Source: JAQBQB01 sp963757185 (GTDB lineage Bacteria; Gemmatimonadota; Gemmatimonadetes; Gemmatimonadales; Gemmatimonadaceae). From it: 64,000 nucleotides of DNA. The position numbers and the translations under genes were made by a program. The stretch is from contig CAVWQI010000008.1 of assembly GCA_963757185.1 (NCBI GenBank), positions 620,001-684,000 of the forward strand, written 5' to 3'. Each line of letters begins with the position of its first letter. Positions within the stretch are counted from its first letter, which is position 1. Shown one piece after another: positions 8,287 through 16,334 of this stretch. The notes beneath the pieces are model-generated. The model was not told the DNA's origin. It was given only the letters and a program-made list of their open reading frames with translations, and searched no databases.

Positions 8287-8303
8287 TCATGAATAATTCA
8301 TGA
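8287..8303. promoter_or_regulatory. Perfect 17-bp palindrome upstream of the TonB receptor
   Basis: TCATGAATAATTCATGA is an exact inverted repeat with 8-bp arms and a single central base. It lies 95 bp upstream of the receptor ATG and 43 bp past the kinase stop, in an otherwise GC-rich gap. It is a candidate operator for the receptor promoter; the binding protein is unknown. Confidence 0.45.
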
Positions 8304-8345
8304 ACGCCATTCTACGCCCGGGGTGGGGGCCCGGCAAGGGCGGTC

Positions 8346-9857
8346 TCAGCCTTCGAGCGGCGCCGCCGAATCGAGCGGCAGCGAGAGGCGAAATTCCGTG
8401 TACCCAGGTCGCGATTCGACCAGATCGAGGCGGCCGGCATGGAGTTCCGCGATGCGACGCGCGATGGCCAGTCCCAACCCGGCGCCGCTCGCCGACGAGA
8501 CATCGGAATCGGCCGAGGCCCGGTGGTCACCGGTCGACCGCGAGTCGTCGGCGCGAAAGAACCGCTCGAACACCCGCGACTGCGACTCGGCTGGAATGCC
8601 GCTTCCTGCGTCAATGACCTGAACGCTGCACGCGCCGTCCGCCCGCGCCATCTCGACCCGGACCGCGCTCCCTTCGGGCGAGTGTTTGATCGCGTTGTCC
8701 AACAAGTTGAGCAGGAGACGCCCGACCAGGTCGGCGTCGGCATAGATGGGCGCGTCGACGACCGTCCCAACCTCGATTCGCACACGCCGGCTTTCGGCGA
8801 GCATTCGCACGCCGCGAGCGACGTCGTGGACGATCTCCTCGAGATAGACGTGTTCACGGTGCTCGATCGCGACGCCCGTGTCGGCGCGCGCGAGCAGAAG
8901 GAGGTCCTCGACGATGCGTGTCATTCGGCGCGCGGCGCTCTGCACCACGCCGAGCGACGCGCGGTAGTCCGCCTCCGAGCGTCGGGGCTGGGCCAGCGTG
9001 ACGTCGGCCTCGGTGCGCACGATGGCCGCGGGCGTGCGAAGCTCGTGCGACGCGTCGGCCATGAATCGCTGCTGCTGGGCGAACGACGCCTCGAGGCGAT
9101 CGAGGAGGCCGTTCACCACGCGCGCCAGCCCGGCGAGCTCCTCGCCGCCCGCGACGGGCAGACGATCCTGGAGGTTCGCCGCACTGATCTCAGCGGCACG
9201 CGTCGCCATCGCCGAGAGCGGCACGAGATTCCTCGTCGCGAGGAAATAGCCGCCGGTGATCGCGCCGACGAGGAGCAACGGCACAGCGAGGACGAGAATC
9301 TCGCGCACGCGCTCGAGCAGCGCCTGTGTGTCGCGCAACGCGTAGGCGCCGGTCAGCACGAAGCGGTCGCCGTCGATCGTGAGCGTCCGGCCGCTCACCA
9401 GATAGTCGCCGTGCGCTGTCGTGACGGTGGCCGACACCGGCTCGTTCCCCGCGCGGCCGCGAATCGCGTCGGCCACGCGTTCGCTCAGCGCGTCGCGCCG
9501 CACGCCGTCGGCGCCGCGGTCGGGGTCCTCGCTCAAATCGACGTCGGTCTCCGGCGAGGCGGCGACGACCGCGCCGACGCTGTCGAGCACAGCGATTCGC
9601 AGGTCGTGGAATCGCACCTCGCTCACCGTCGTCCGAATCGCGGCGACCGGCGATAGCGCCGCGCGTCGCTCGGCGACCAGCTCCCGAGCGAACGCGGTGA
9701 GGGCGTCGCCGATGAATTGATCCGTCCGGTTGTGCAGCATTCGGGCGAACAGCAGATAAAACCCCAACGCGAGCGCAATGAGCGGGACGCCGAGGAGCGC
9801 CGTGTACCAGAGCGTGAGACGCGCGCGAAGTGTCGAGGGCCAGGGAGTGAAGGCCAC
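8346..9857 (-). CDS. Sensor histidine kinase (two TM segments, HAMP, HisKA, HATPase_c)
   Basis: A 503-residue membrane kinase. The first TM segment is about residues 14-36, then a periplasmic sensor region of about 140 residues, then a second TM (LAVPLLLVGAITGGYFLA). HAMP follows, then the dimerisation helix with the phospho-acceptor His in RFMADASHELRTPAAI near residue 270. The ATP lid has the N box LLNLLDNAIKHSPEG, G1 DAGSGIP, F box FERFFRADD and G2 GAGLGLAIARRIAELH. It phosphorylates the response regulator encoded 15 bp upstream. The periplasmic part gives no clue to the signal. The TonB receptor downstream is the probable target or sensed pathway. Confidence 0.92.
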   Translation of the reverse strand: MAFTPWPSTLRARLTLWYTALLGVPLIALALGFYLLFARMLHNRTDQFIGDALTAFARELVAERRAALSPVAAIRTTVSEVRFHDLRIAVLDSVGAVVAASPETDVDLSEDPDRGADGVRRDALSERVADAIRGRAGNEPVSATVTTAHGDYLVSGRTLTIDGDRFVLTGAYALRDTQALLERVREILVLAVPLLLVGAITGGYFLATRNLVPLSAMATRAAEISAANLQDRLPVAGGEELAGLARVVNGLLDRLEASFAQQQRFMADASHELRTPAAIVRTEADVTLAQPRRSEADYRASLGVVQSAARRMTRIVEDLLLLARADTGVAIEHREHVYLEEIVHDVARGVRMLAESRRVRIEVGTVVDAPIYADADLVGRLLLNLLDNAIKHSPEGSAVRVEMARADGACSVQVIDAGSGIPAESQSRVFERFFRADDSRSTGDHRASADSDVSSASGAGLGLAIARRIAELHAGRLDLVESRPGYTEFRLSLPLDSAAPLEG

Positions 9858-9872
9858 GATCTCGCTCGTTCG

Positions 9873-10607
9873 CTAGCCGCGTTCGCGCGACGATCTGGCG
9901 CGGCCCAACGCGACCGGTGCCGTTCGTCGCGGGGACGCCGGCGCGTCCAGCATGAATCCCGTTCCTCGAATCGTCTTGAACAACGCGACTTTCTCGCCGT
10001 CGTCGATCTTTCGGCGCAGGCGGCTCGCGTAGACGTCGATGATGTTCGAGTACGTGTTTTGCGCGTCGTCCCAGACGTGCTCCATCAATTCGGCGCGGTC
10101 GATCACCCGACCCGCGTTACGCGCCAGGTGGAGCAGGAACGCGAACTCCTTTCCCGTGAGCGCGATCTCGCGCTGATTTCGGCGAACGCTCCGCCGGAGC
10201 GTGTCGATCACGAGATCGCCCACCTCGACCGTGGCCGACGCGACGGGACCGCGACGGCGAGTCAGGGCCCGTAAACGGGCGAGGAGCTCGCCGAAGTCGA
10301 ACGGCTTGGTGAGGTAGTCGTCGGCGCCCGCGTCGAGTCCCTCGATGCGGCTGTCCACGCCGTCCAGCGCCGTGAGGATGAGAATGGGAACGGCGCTCCC
10401 GCCGCGGCGAAGCTCGGAGCAGACGTCGACGCCGCTCTTTCCGGGCAGCAGCACGTCGAGAATCAGCGCGTCGTACTGATTCGCCGACGCGAGCGAGAGC
10501 GCCTGGATTCCCGTGCCCGCCTGGTCGACGGCGTACGACGCCTCGCGAAGACCGCGCGCGATCGAGAGTCGGAGTTGCCGGTCGTCCTCGGCCAGGAGAA
10601 TCCGCAT
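9873..10607 (-). CDS. OmpR/PhoB-family response regulator
   Basis: A 244-residue regulator. The receiver domain (residues 1-115) has the acidic pair in LLAEDD, the phospho-acceptor Asp51 in ALILDVLLPGKSG, the conserved Thr in ILTALDG and Lys in YLTKPFDFGELLARLRAL. The C-terminal winged helix (DLVIDTLRRSV through GTGFML) carries the recognition region TYSNIIDVYASRLRRKI. The ATG at 10607 gives the canonical N terminus MRILLAEDD; longer frames add nonsense. A C-terminal tail of about 25 Arg/Ala-rich residues follows the DNA-binding domain. It is co-transcribed with the kinase and divergent from an ABC exporter across a 111-bp gap. Confidence 0.93.
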   Translation of the reverse strand: MRILLAEDDRQLRLSIARGLREASYAVDQAGTGIQALSLASANQYDALILDVLLPGKSGVDVCSELRRGGSAVPILILTALDGVDSRIEGLDAGADDYLTKPFDFGELLARLRALTRRRGPVASATVEVGDLVIDTLRRSVRRNQREIALTGKEFAFLLHLARNAGRVIDRAELMEHVWDDAQNTYSNIIDVYASRLRRKIDDGEKVALFKTIRGTGFMLDAPASPRRTAPVALGRARSSRERG

Positions 10608-10718
10608 GACAGCGAAGCTACGCTCCTGACACGCGGCGCGGCCAGTGCGCCGCCGATGAACATCGATTTCGCATGGCGCCATTGCACGGCGCCGCGTCGC
10701 GGGCGAGAATTCGCGGCC

Positions 10719-11492
10719 ATGTCATCCGCGCCCGCCCCGGTCCAAATCGCCGACCCGCGAGCGGGAGAGAGCGCTTTCGACGCCATCACGGTCGACAACC
10801 TCTCGAAGCGGTTCGGAGACTTCTGGGCGCTTCGCGGCGCCGGCTTCTCCATTCGCCGTGGAGAGATCCTGGGGCTGATCGGGCCGAACGGCTCCGGCAA
10901 GACGACGCTCTTTCAGTGCTTCGCCGGCCTCGCGCCCGCCACGCTGGGCAGCGTGGAGCGGGATGCGACCCGCGTCTCGCCGGACGATCGCAAGCGTCTT
11001 CTCTTTTTCGTTCCGGACGGCGTTCGCCCATGGGCGGACCAGTCGGTCGCGTGGACGCTGCGCTTCATCGCCGGCGTGCACGGCGCGTCGCGCGACTCGG
11101 TCGAAGCCGTGTCGTCGTCGCTCGGGCTCGCGCCGCTTGCCGGCGCGCGACTTCGTGAACTGTCCAAGGGCGAGCATCGCCGCGTCGTGCTGGCGATCGG
11201 CTTGCTGACGCCGCATCCGCTGCTCATGCTCGACGAGCCCTTCGACGGGCTCGATCTCAGGCAAACGCGCGACGTGATGGCGGTGCTGCGCGCGCACGCG
11301 AAGCACCGCACGCTGTTCCTGTCGATCCACCAGCTCGGCGACGCCGAGCGTGTGTGCGACCGCTTCGTGCTGTTGAGCGCCGGGCGCGTCGCTGGAGAGG
11401 GAACTCTCGATGAGCTGCGCGCGCGCGCCGGGCTGGCAGCGGGTGGGGCCGAGCGTGCGGGGCTCGAGGAGGTGTTCCTTGCCCTCACGTAG
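10719..11492 (+). CDS. ABC-2-type exporter, ATP-binding subunit
   Basis: A 257-residue ATPase. Walker A is GPNGSGKTTLF, Walker B LLMLDEPFDGLD, the H-loop FLSIHQLGD, and the signature loop reads LSKGEHRR rather than the standard LSGGQ. Near the C terminus GLEEVFLALT is the usual ending for this class (CcmA/NatA-like). It energises the adjacent permease in the inner membrane; substrate unknown. The ATG at 10719 is chosen because upstream codons lack family similarity. The gene overlaps the permease start by 14 bp. Confidence 0.88.
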   Translation: MSSAPAPVQIADPRAGESAFDAITVDNLSKRFGDFWALRGAGFSIRRGEILGLIGPNGSGKTTLFQCFAGLAPATLGSVERDATRVSPDDRKRLLFFVPDGVRPWADQSVAWTLRFIAGVHGASRDSVEAVSSSLGLAPLAGARLRELSKGEHRRVVLAIGLLTPHPLLMLDEPFDGLDLRQTRDVMAVLRAHAKHRTLFLSIHQLGDAERVCDRFVLLSAGRVAGEGTLDELRARAGLAAGGAERAGLEEVFLALT

Positions 11493-12840
11493 GGAGTGGC
11501 GCTGGTTGCTCGAGAAGGAGTTTCGCGAGCTCGCGGCGTCGCGCGCGTTCTGGCTGCTTCTCATCGTGACCGGCGCGCTCGTCGGCCACTCGATCATGTC
11601 CGCCTCCGAGCTCTACGCCGAGGCGAGCGGCATCGGCGGCGGGCCGTCGGCGCTCTCGCAAGGGTTGAGTCCTCTCGAAGGAATCGTCGTTCCCACGCTC
11701 GGCGCCTACGATCTCGCGGCGACGCTCCTGTTTCCGTTCGTGGTGATTCGACTCGTGGCGGTGGAAAAGCAGAGCGGCGCGCTGGCGTTGATGCTCCAGG
11801 CGCCGACTCGATTCGGCGCGTCGATCGTCGCGAAGGGCCTCGTGCTGCTCGTCGCGTGGGGCGCTTCGTTGTTGGCCGGCGGCGTGGCGCTCGCGGCGTG
11901 GACGGCGATCGGCGGCCATCTGTACGCGCCGGAGACGTCGACGGTCGTCTTGGGCTACCTGTTGCGTGGAGTTCTCGCCATCGGCATCGGCGCGGCGGCC
12001 GGCGCGCTCGCGGCGAGCGCGGCCAGCGCGGCGATCATCGCGCTCACCGTGACGATCGGGACGTGGGCCCTGGACTACGTCGCGGCGGCGCGCGGCGGAA
12101 CGATCGCCGCGATCGCGCAGTACACGCCGACATCCGCGCTGGCGTCGTTCGAGCACGGCGATCTGCGCGTGTCCACGGTTCTCATCCTCACGACGATCGG
12201 TCTCGCGGGGCTCGGCGTCGCGGCGGCGTGGCTGCGTGAAGGACGCCACATGCCGCGCCGCGTAGCGGGTGTCTCGGCCGCGCTGATCGCGGCGACGCTC
12301 GCGTGCGTTGTCTTCGCGCAAGTTCGCGCGGACCGCGACGTGAGCGAGGATCGCCGCAATTCATTCTCGCGGGCCGACGAAGCTGCGCTGCGTCGCATCG
12401 ACGCGCCGCTCGAGGTCACCGTTCATCTCGCCGCCGAGGATCCGCGTCTCACGGATCTCGATCGCGGGGTGCTGGCGAAGCTCCGGCGCACGATGAAGTC
12501 GGTGACCGTTGTATACGCGGCGCGGAGCCGGAGCGGGTTGTTCGAGGGATCGAACAGCCACTACGGCGAAGTGTGGTACGAGCTTGGAGGCAAAAAGGAG
12601 ATGAACCGATCGAGCACGGAACCGATCGTGCTCGAGACGGTGTACAGGCTCGCGGGCATCGCGGCGCCAACGGCGGCGGAGGAACCCGCGTATCGCGGAT
12701 ACCCACTTGCGAAGACGGTGGCGGCGGCGCCATGGATATTCTTCGTCGCGTGGCCGCTGGTGGTGGCGCTGGCGTGGTGGCGGGCGACGTCGTCGAAAGG
12801 GCGCGAACAGCGCGGTCTCGCGACCGCCGTCGTTGGTTGA
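11479..12840 (+). CDS. ABC-2-type permease with a GldG-like extracytoplasmic region
   Basis: About 453 residues. The N-terminal part (WRWLLEKEFRELAASRAFWLLLIVTGAL) is the ABC-2 permease opening, followed by six predicted membrane helices to about residue 300. After a further helix comes a soluble segment beginning DVSEDRRNSFSRADEAALRR and continuing DAPLEVTVHLAAEDPRL, the pattern seen in GldG-type ABC components of Bacteroidota gliding systems. A final helix lies near PWIFFVAWPLVVALAWW. The start is taken as TTG at 11479, overlapping the ATPase stop; the ATG at 11410 would overlap 28 codons of the ATPase. The pair probably exports a peptide, polymer or lipid. Confidence 0.8.
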   Translation: MPSRREWRWLLEKEFRELAASRAFWLLLIVTGALVGHSIMSASELYAEASGIGGGPSALSQGLSPLEGIVVPTLGAYDLAATLLFPFVVIRLVAVEKQSGALALMLQAPTRFGASIVAKGLVLLVAWGASLLAGGVALAAWTAIGGHLYAPETSTVVLGYLLRGVLAIGIGAAAGALAASAASAAIIALTVTIGTWALDYVAAARGGTIAAIAQYTPTSALASFEHGDLRVSTVLILTTIGLAGLGVAAAWLREGRHMPRRVAGVSAALIAATLACVVFAQVRADRDVSEDRRNSFSRADEAALRRIDAPLEVTVHLAAEDPRLTDLDRGVLAKLRRTMKSVTVVYAARSRSGLFEGSNSHYGEVWYELGGKKEMNRSSTEPIVLETVYRLAGIAAPTAAEEPAYRGYPLAKTVAAAPWIFFVAWPLVVALAWWRATSSKGREQRGLATAVVG

Positions 12841-12901
12841 GGGTTTCGATATTGGATTCTGAGTGACTGATGACGTGACAGGTTCTCGACGGGAGCGGGG
12901 A

Positions 12902-13633
12902 ATGCGAACGACGATTTCAAAGAGTGTGTTGCTTCTTTTGGTCGCGAGCGTAGCGGCGGCCCAGGCACCGGCGGATGCGTCGGCGACGAAGCGAGTGAGC
13001 TTCGCGAAAGAGACGGTGGGGAAGGAGCCCGCGTCGTTCGCGCCGATGGTCGGCAGTTGGGTGATGTCGCAGGACGCCGGCCACAAGGTGCTCTTCATCG
13101 ACGGGCGCGTGTGGAAACGCGGGCAGCCGGCGGGCGGGTTGGCCGACAAGGCCCGTGAGCTCTACGGCGCGCGCAATGAAGAGTTCATCGAGAGCATCAA
13201 GGCGTTCGCGTACTATCCGATCGCCGTCTACAAGGGCCTCGACAACTTCGAGAACGGCGAGATCTCCGTCCGCTTCCAGATGATCGGCGGCACGCTCGAC
13301 CGCTGCGCCGGCATTCTCTTCGACGTCAAGCCGAACGGCGACTATCTCACCGTTCGCTACAACGGCACCGAAGACAATGTCGTGCTCTGGACGTTCAACA
13401 ACGGCGTGCGGAAGTTCGTGAATCGCGCCCCGACGCTCACGCCACTCGAGCTCGGGACGTGGCACACGCTCAGGATCAGCGTGCACGGCACGTCGCTCAA
13501 ATCGTGGCTCGACGACAAGCCGATGCACGACTACACGCTGTCGGCGCCGGTGTCGGGGAAGATCGGCGTGTGGTCGAAGACGGACAGCATGATCGAGTTC
13601 GACGACTTCACCGTTACGCCGACGGCCAAATGA
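12902..13633 (+). CDS. Secreted concanavalin/LamG-like beta-sandwich protein (DUF1080-like)
   Basis: A 243-residue exported protein. The signal peptide ends near AAAQAPADAS. The mature part contains NFENGEISVRFQMIGG, then GILFDVKPNGDYLTVRYNG, GTWHTLRISVHGTSLKSWLD and SGKIGVWSKTDSMIEFDDFTV, the pattern of a concanavalin-like jelly roll that often binds carbohydrate. No catalytic residues are obvious. The ATG at 12902 has a purine-rich ribosome site (GGGAGCGGGG) and begins directly with the signal peptide. The next gene starts inside its stop codon (ATGA), so the two secreted proteins are translationally coupled. Confidence 0.75.
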   Translation: MRTTISKSVLLLLVASVAAAQAPADASATKRVSFAKETVGKEPASFAPMVGSWVMSQDAGHKVLFIDGRVWKRGQPAGGLADKARELYGARNEEFIESIKAFAYYPIAVYKGLDNFENGEISVRFQMIGGTLDRCAGILFDVKPNGDYLTVRYNGTEDNVVLWTFNNGVRKFVNRAPTLTPLELGTWHTLRISVHGTSLKSWLDDKPMHDYTLSAPVSGKIGVWSKTDSMIEFDDFTVTPTAK

Positions 13634-14274
13634 ATCGCCTGCTGCCATTCGTCGCGCTCGCCGTCGCTCCGCTCGTCGCGGACGCGCAATCCAAGCCGGC
13701 CGCCAAGTGCGACTGGAAACCATCCGACGCGTGGGTGAAGCGTCAGGCCGAGTTCTTCGACGACTCGAAGCACGACTGGAGCGACGACACGCTGCGCACG
13801 GCGCTGCTGCAAGCCGCGGGACTCGGTGCGTCGTTGACCGCGCCGGTGCAACTCGGCGTTCAGGTCGAGGGGAGGGAACCGGCGCTCGGCTCCGGCGCCG
13901 CGGCGATGACGGAGCGCCTCAAGGCGCTCGCCGCTCAGCGCGGCTCGAAGTGGCCGACGCGCAGCGTCGTCGGCGCGGCCGGCGTGCACGCCGTTTATCT
14001 GCTTTCGCAGAGCGACACCGGCCTCGCGCGCAACGTGCTGCACCGAATGATGGAGGCCGGCCCCGCCGAGTCGGCCGCGGCCGACGTCGCGACGTTCGAG
14101 GACCATCTACGCCTCGTCTGGGGACGAAAGCAGATCTACGGCACGCAATTCAAGATCGGCGCCGGCGGAAAGATCGAGCTGTCGCCGATGGAGGACTCGG
14201 CGCACGCCGATTTTCGCCGCGAGGACGCGGGGCTGCCGCCGTTCAAACTCGGCCTCTGTTTGGCCGGAAAGTGA
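13630..14274 (+). CDS. Secreted protein of unknown function (DUF6624-like)
   Basis: A 214-residue protein with a signal peptide ending near VADAQS. The body has the pattern of a largely helical domain: GSKWPTRSVVGAAGVHAVYL, then LLSQSDTGLARNVLHRMM, and a late YGTQFKIG. These features match the general layout of DUF6624 (the tryptophan-Pro-Thr stretch, a Q-S/H-x-D motif and an LYGTQ-like motif), but I have not verified this by search. The start overlaps the preceding stop (ATGA), linking it to the concanavalin-like secreted protein. Function unknown. Confidence 0.65.
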   Translation: MNRLLPFVALAVAPLVADAQSKPAAKCDWKPSDAWVKRQAEFFDDSKHDWSDDTLRTALLQAAGLGASLTAPVQLGVQVEGREPALGSGAAAMTERLKALAAQRGSKWPTRSVVGAAGVHAVYLLSQSDTGLARNVLHRMMEAGPAESAAADVATFEDHLRLVWGRKQIYGTQFKIGAGGKIELSPMEDSAHADFRREDAGLPPFKLGLCLAGK

Positions 14275-14282
14275 GCGACGCC

Positions 14283-14660
14283 CTATCGCTTTTCTTCCAT
14301 TAGCGCCAGGGCGTTGCCTTCGGAGTCGTGGAACTCACAGAGCCACAGGTCGTGGTCCGGCATCTTCGCGATCAGGTGCGGCGCGTTGGTGAAGTGCACG
14401 CCCTTGTTCGCTAGCTCACTCTGCACTCCCTCGATGTCCTCGACGAAGTAGTAGAGAATCGAGCTGAGGTGGTCGTCTTGCGGCCGCTCCGCGGTCGTCA
14501 GCATGAGCCGCGTTCCACCGCAATTGAAAAACGACAGGTTCGCCCCGGCGTCGAACAGGTGGGGCAGGCCGAGCACGTCGCGGTAAAAAGCCGACGCCCG
14601 CGGGACGTCCTTGCAGACGACGGCGATCTGGCCGATGCGAGACTTGGCGAGGTTGGGCAT
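14283..14660 (-). CDS. VOC-superfamily (glyoxalase/dioxygenase fold) protein
   Basis: A 125-residue single-domain protein of the vicinal-oxygen-chelate fold: IGQIAVVCKDVPRASAFYRDVLGL opens the first beta-alpha-beta-beta-beta unit and DHDLWLCEFHDSEGNALALME closes the second with the metal-ligand-type Glu. The equivalent of the first metal His is Gln (IGQIAV), so metal binding is not certain. The ATG at 14660 is supported by a GGAGGG site 7 bases upstream. It is divergent from a MarR regulator with two matching operators between them, so it is probably the MarR-controlled target, perhaps for detoxification or antibiotic binding. Confidence 0.85.
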   Translation of the reverse strand: MPNLAKSRIGQIAVVCKDVPRASAFYRDVLGLPHLFDAGANLSFFNCGGTRLMLTTAERPQDDHLSSILYYFVEDIEGVQSELANKGVHFTNAPHLIAKMPDHDLWLCEFHDSEGNALALMEEKR

Positions 14661-14719
14661 GGGCGAACCCTCCGGTTGATCGCCGCGCGGCCTTGCCGGC
14701 CGCCGGCTCGCGCGATTAG

Positions 14720-14761
14720 TTAGTTCAGCTAACGACCCAGCATAATACTTAGCCGAGCTAA
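14720..14761. promoter_or_regulatory. Twin MarR-type operators in the VOC/MarR divergent promoter
   Basis: Two 13-bp sites of the same design, TTAGTTCAGCTAA (14720-14732) and TTAGCCGAGCTAA (14749-14761), lie 29 bp apart (centre to centre) between the divergent genes. Both fit TTAGnnnnnCTAA. A -10-like CATAAT at 14741-14746 sits between them on the plus strand. This is the AT-rich island of an otherwise GC-rich region, as expected for autoregulation by the adjacent MarR protein. Confidence 0.7.
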
Positions 14762-14768
14762 ATACAAG

Positions 14769-15248
14769 GTGCCTTCGTCCAGCCACTCCTCCGGCGCCCG
14801 CCCTCGGCCGCCCGGCTCCTCCCCCGCCGCGACGCACGACCTCGCCGACCGCCTTCACTCGTCCGCGATTCACCTCCTCCGGCGCCTGCGCCGAGAAGAC
14901 GACGCCTCGGGTCTGCCGGCGCCCCAGCTGTCCGCGCTCTCGGTGATCGTCTTCGGCGGACCCGTCACTCTTGGAGAGCTGGCCCACGCCGAGCAGGTGC
15001 GTCCGCCGACGATCACGCGTCTGGTCGACAAACTCGAGGCCGCCGGCTTGGTCGACCGCGTCGCCGATCCCGTCGACCGCCGCGTCTCACGCGTCGAGGC
15101 GACGGCGAAGGGCGTCAAACTCCTTCACGACGGCCGCCGCCGACGCGTCGCCTCGCTCGCCGCTTCCCTCCGCGAGCTTCCGGCACGCGAACGCTCGGCG
15201 CTATCGAAAGCGGTTCCGATTCTGGAAAAGGTGGTTCGCGCCGGCTAG
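14769..15248 (+). CDS. MarR-family transcriptional regulator
   Basis: A 159-residue regulator with a disordered Ser/Pro-rich N terminus of about 25 residues, then helices of the MarR dimer. The winged helix-turn-helix reads TLGELAHAEQVRPPTITRLVDKLEAAGLV and the wing DPVDRRVSRVEATAKGVKLL, including the DRR motif typical of the family. It starts at a GTG at 14769, 8 bp past the second operator. It probably represses itself and the divergent VOC gene until a small ligand binds. Confidence 0.88.
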   Translation: MPSSSHSSGARPRPPGSSPAATHDLADRLHSSAIHLLRRLRREDDASGLPAPQLSALSVIVFGGPVTLGELAHAEQVRPPTITRLVDKLEAAGLVDRVADPVDRRVSRVEATAKGVKLLHDGRRRRVASLAASLRELPARERSALSKAVPILEKVVRAG

Positions 15249-15270
15249 TGCCTCTTGCACCTGACGCCGC

Positions 15271-16308
15271 GTGACCCCTTACGCTGCGAGCATGCCTCCC
15301 TATTCCGAGCACCTCTCTTCTCTTCGCGTCAGCGGCTGGGAGATCCCGACCGCCCTCACGCTGCCGACTCCTCTCGGGCAAAACGTCGAGAGCGCGGTCC
15401 TCCTGATTCCGGGGTCGCTGTTCAGCGACGTCAACGGCGACTACCCGACGTGGAATTCCTTCCCCCACGTCTACGCCCATCTCGCGCATCAGCTCTCCGC
15501 GCTCGGCCACGCCGTCTTCCGTTTCGCGAAGCTCGGCCCCGGCACGGGGAGCGTTCCGGTCGACGCGGAGCTCGCCGCGACGATCCGAACCTGGGAAGGA
15601 CGATTGATCATCGCTTCGGCGATGCTCGATGCGATGCGACGCGCGCTCGATGAGCAGGGTATCCGCCCGCGCCGCGTGATCGCCGCAGGGCACAGCGAGG
15701 GCTCCGTCGTCGCCAGCCGCCTCGCCGTCTCCGCGCACGGCGAATCGCTCGACGGCGTCGTGCTGCTCGCGGGTCCGTCCGTCGGCATCCTCGGCATCAT
15801 GCGCGAGCAGATCGGCTTCGGGCTGGAGCCTGAGCAGATCGACGAGGTGCGCGCGCGTCTGGACAGGGTGATCGAGCACGTTCGCCGCGGAGAGGCGATT
15901 CCCGCGGAGCTGGGGAATGGGCCCGGGATGGGTATCGGCGCGCTGATCTCGATGCCCGACGAAGGCCGTCGCTACATGCGCGACGTCGACGCCACGGACC
16001 CGCTCGAGCTCGCGCGCAGCATGACGCAGCGCACGCTCGTCGTGCAGGGCGGCAACGACGGTTCGGTCCCCGCCCGCCACGGCGAGGCACTGCGCGACGC
16101 GTTGCGATCACGACCCGGCGGCGAGTCGAAGACGTCGTACCTGTTCGTGCCCGACGTGACGCACATGTTCAAGGTCGTGCCGCCGGAGGTCACGGGACCC
16201 GACGCGTTCGGATATCCGGGTGAGACCGATCGCCGAGTGACGGACGGCATCGACGAATGGATAAGAAGCATCACTCCGACACTTGCTCAGAAAGTTAGGC
16301 AGCACTAA
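15271..16308 (+). CDS. Alpha/beta hydrolase (serine hydrolase)
   Basis: A 345-residue cytoplasmic hydrolase of the BAAT/dienelactone-hydrolase-like alpha/beta fold. The oxyanion region is LLIPGSLFSDVNGDYPTWNS, the nucleophile elbow GHSEGS (Ser about residue 151), the late Asp in LVVQGGNDGSVP, and the His in VPDVTHMFK. Substrate is unknown; esterase or thioesterase activity on a small carboxylic ester is likely. The GTG at 15271 is the longest start; an ATG at 15292 (MPPYSEHL) is equally plausible. The stop lies within a palindrome that may control the mntH operon. Confidence 0.82.
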   Translation: MTPYAASMPPYSEHLSSLRVSGWEIPTALTLPTPLGQNVESAVLLIPGSLFSDVNGDYPTWNSFPHVYAHLAHQLSALGHAVFRFAKLGPGTGSVPVDAELAATIRTWEGRLIIASAMLDAMRRALDEQGIRPRRVIAAGHSEGSVVASRLAVSAHGESLDGVVLLAGPSVGILGIMREQIGFGLEPEQIDEVRARLDRVIEHVRRGEAIPAELGNGPGMGIGALISMPDEGRRYMRDVDATDPLELARSMTQRTLVVQGGNDGSVPARHGEALRDALRSRPGGESKTSYLFVPDVTHMFKVVPPEVTGPDAFGYPGETDRRVTDGIDEWIRSITPTLAQKVRQH

Positions 16309-16311
16309 CTT
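16292..16311. promoter_or_regulatory. Candidate MntR (DtxR-family) operator ahead of mntH
   Basis: AAGTTAG (16292-16298) and CTAACTT (16305-16311) form an exact inverted repeat with a 6-base spacer, reading AAGTTAGGCAGCACTAACTT. Its TTAGG...CTAA core resembles DtxR/MntR-type boxes, and it lies 24 bp before the first possible codon of mntH, whose operon encodes a DtxR-family regulator. It overlaps the stop codon of the hydrolase gene. A weak terminator function is an alternative. Confidence 0.45.
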
Positions 16312-16334
16312 CTGTTTGTCTCCACCCTAATCCA

